Both the position numbers and the translations under genes were made by a program. A model generated the notes under the pieces. That model saw nothing but the letters and a program-made list of their open reading frames with translations, searched no databases and was not told the origin of the DNA. From Sulfurimonas sp. (GTDB lineage Bacteria; Campylobacterota; Campylobacteria; Campylobacterales; Sulfurimonadaceae), in the NCBI GenBank assembly GCA_027011725.1, contig JALUZQ010000250.1:1-5555 (forward strand): a stretch of 5,555 nt of DNA. Reading direction: 5' to 3'. Shown in pieces: positions 5,078 through 5,555 of the stretch; position 1 is the stretch's first letter; every line of letters starts with the position of its first letter.

Positions 5078-5555
5078 TTAGAGTTGTTGTATCCAGTATG
5101 GAGCATACTGTTGTTCTTGTTTTATGGTCGTTGTCCCGCCGTGACCGGGGTAGATGGTTTTGTCAAAATCAAGTTTTTGAAACTTTTGGAGTGACTTTTT
5201 CATATCTTGAGGGTTTGAGTATGGAAAGTCAGTCCGCCCGATGCTGCGTTCAAATATAAAGTCACCGCTAAACATAGCATCGTCAATCTCTATGGTAGAG
5301 CATCCCGGCGTGTGTCCCGGAAAATGACGAAACTTTACTTTGATGCCATCAAGCTCAAGCTCTTCATTACCATCTATGGTGACATCGGGAGTGGAGGGCG
5401 GCAGGTCTGGCATCCATGAAGAAGAGTTCAGGAGCATTACATCATCTTTTGGCGTGTAGAGTTTTACCCCAAGCTCTTTTTGCAACTCTGCGTTTGACCA
5501 TACATGGTCAAAATGTCCATGAGTATTTAAAATGGCTATGGGGTTACTTACATTT
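5078..5555 (-). CDS. Metallo-beta-lactamase-fold hydrolase, glyoxalase II-like (YcbL type), 5' end outside window
   Basis: The frame stays open to the window edge (158 visible codons), so the TTG at 5485 is an internal leucine codon and not a start. Numbering from the first visible residue, the THGHFDH motif at 11-17 gives metal ligands H12, H14, D16 and H17. These are followed by FPGHTPGC with H81, the bridging aspartate in FSGDFIF (D98), and the final ligand in YPGHGG (H138). All ligands of a binuclear zinc/iron site are therefore present. SIGRTDFPYS after D98 and the short C-terminus without the extra helical substrate domain of classic glyoxalase II point to the YcbL/GloB2-like group. These enzymes hydrolyse thioesters such as S-lactoylglutathione in some species. 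A persulfide dioxygenase-like enzyme is a less likely alternative. The missing N-terminus is perhaps 40-50 residues. It is the upstream partner of the methyltransferase gene; their promoter is off the window. Confidence 0.87.
   Translation of the reverse strand, partial: NVSNPIAILNTHGHFDHVWSNAELQKELGVKLYTPKDDVMLLNSSSWMPDLPPSTPDVTIDGNEELELDGIKVKFRHFPGHTPGCSTIEIDDAMFSGDFIFERSIGRTDFPYSNPQDMKKSLQKFQKLDFDKTIYPGHGGTTTIKQEQQYAPYWIQQL

Noticed and set aside
4892..5259. Plus-strand open frames of 100 and 89 codons
   Set aside because: They overlap the methyltransferase and hydrolase genes in antisense, have no ribosome binding site, and their products look like chance hydrophobic or cysteine-rich sequence.

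Overview
The window reads as ordinary chromosomal DNA from a low-GC member of the Campylobacterota (Epsilonproteobacteria), most like a Sulfurimonas/Sulfurovum-type organism. This rests on lysine-rich AAA-heavy coding, short intergenic gaps, TATAAT-type -10 boxes without a clear -35, the tlyA-ribF gene pair, and the cmoB-hotdog gene pair that I recall from Campylobacter and Helicobacter. No species call can be made from sequence reading alone.

Layout: (1) 2-166 is the 3' end of tlyA (rRNA 2'-O-methyltransferase). (2) 236-1057 ribF (riboflavin kinase/FAD synthetase) and 1088-2107 truD (tRNA pseudouridine-13 synthase, TTG start) follow on the same strand, probably from a promoter at about 195-200. 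(3) A perfect 10-bp inverted repeat at 2105-2130 ends truD and the convergent gene together. (4) 2128-3024 on the minus strand is a YiiP/FieF-like cation diffusion facilitator, also with a TTG start. (5) A 43-bp divergent region holds back-to-back promoters for the transporter and for cmoB. (6) cmoB (3068-3976) and a hotdog-fold thioesterase-like gene (3976-4470) are joined by a TAATG overlap. (7) On the minus strand, converging from the right edge, are a metallo-beta-lactamase-fold hydrolase (5078 to the edge, 5' end missing) and a small class I SAM-dependent methyltransferase (4474-5067), 10 nt apart and surely co-transcribed.

Functionally the window is dominated by RNA modification (TlyA, TruD, CmoB) and cofactor synthesis (RibF), with metal export and two less defined enzymes. 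CmoB needs carboxy-SAM made by CmoA, which is not encoded here. I see no mobile element, CRISPR array, tRNA, rRNA or phage gene, and no sign of recent transfer. No intergenic gap exceeds 70 bases. I do not find an obviously new system. The best leads are the cmoB-hotdog coupling, the divergent RibF motifs, the altered second metal site in the transporter, and the compact shared terminator and promoter regions.
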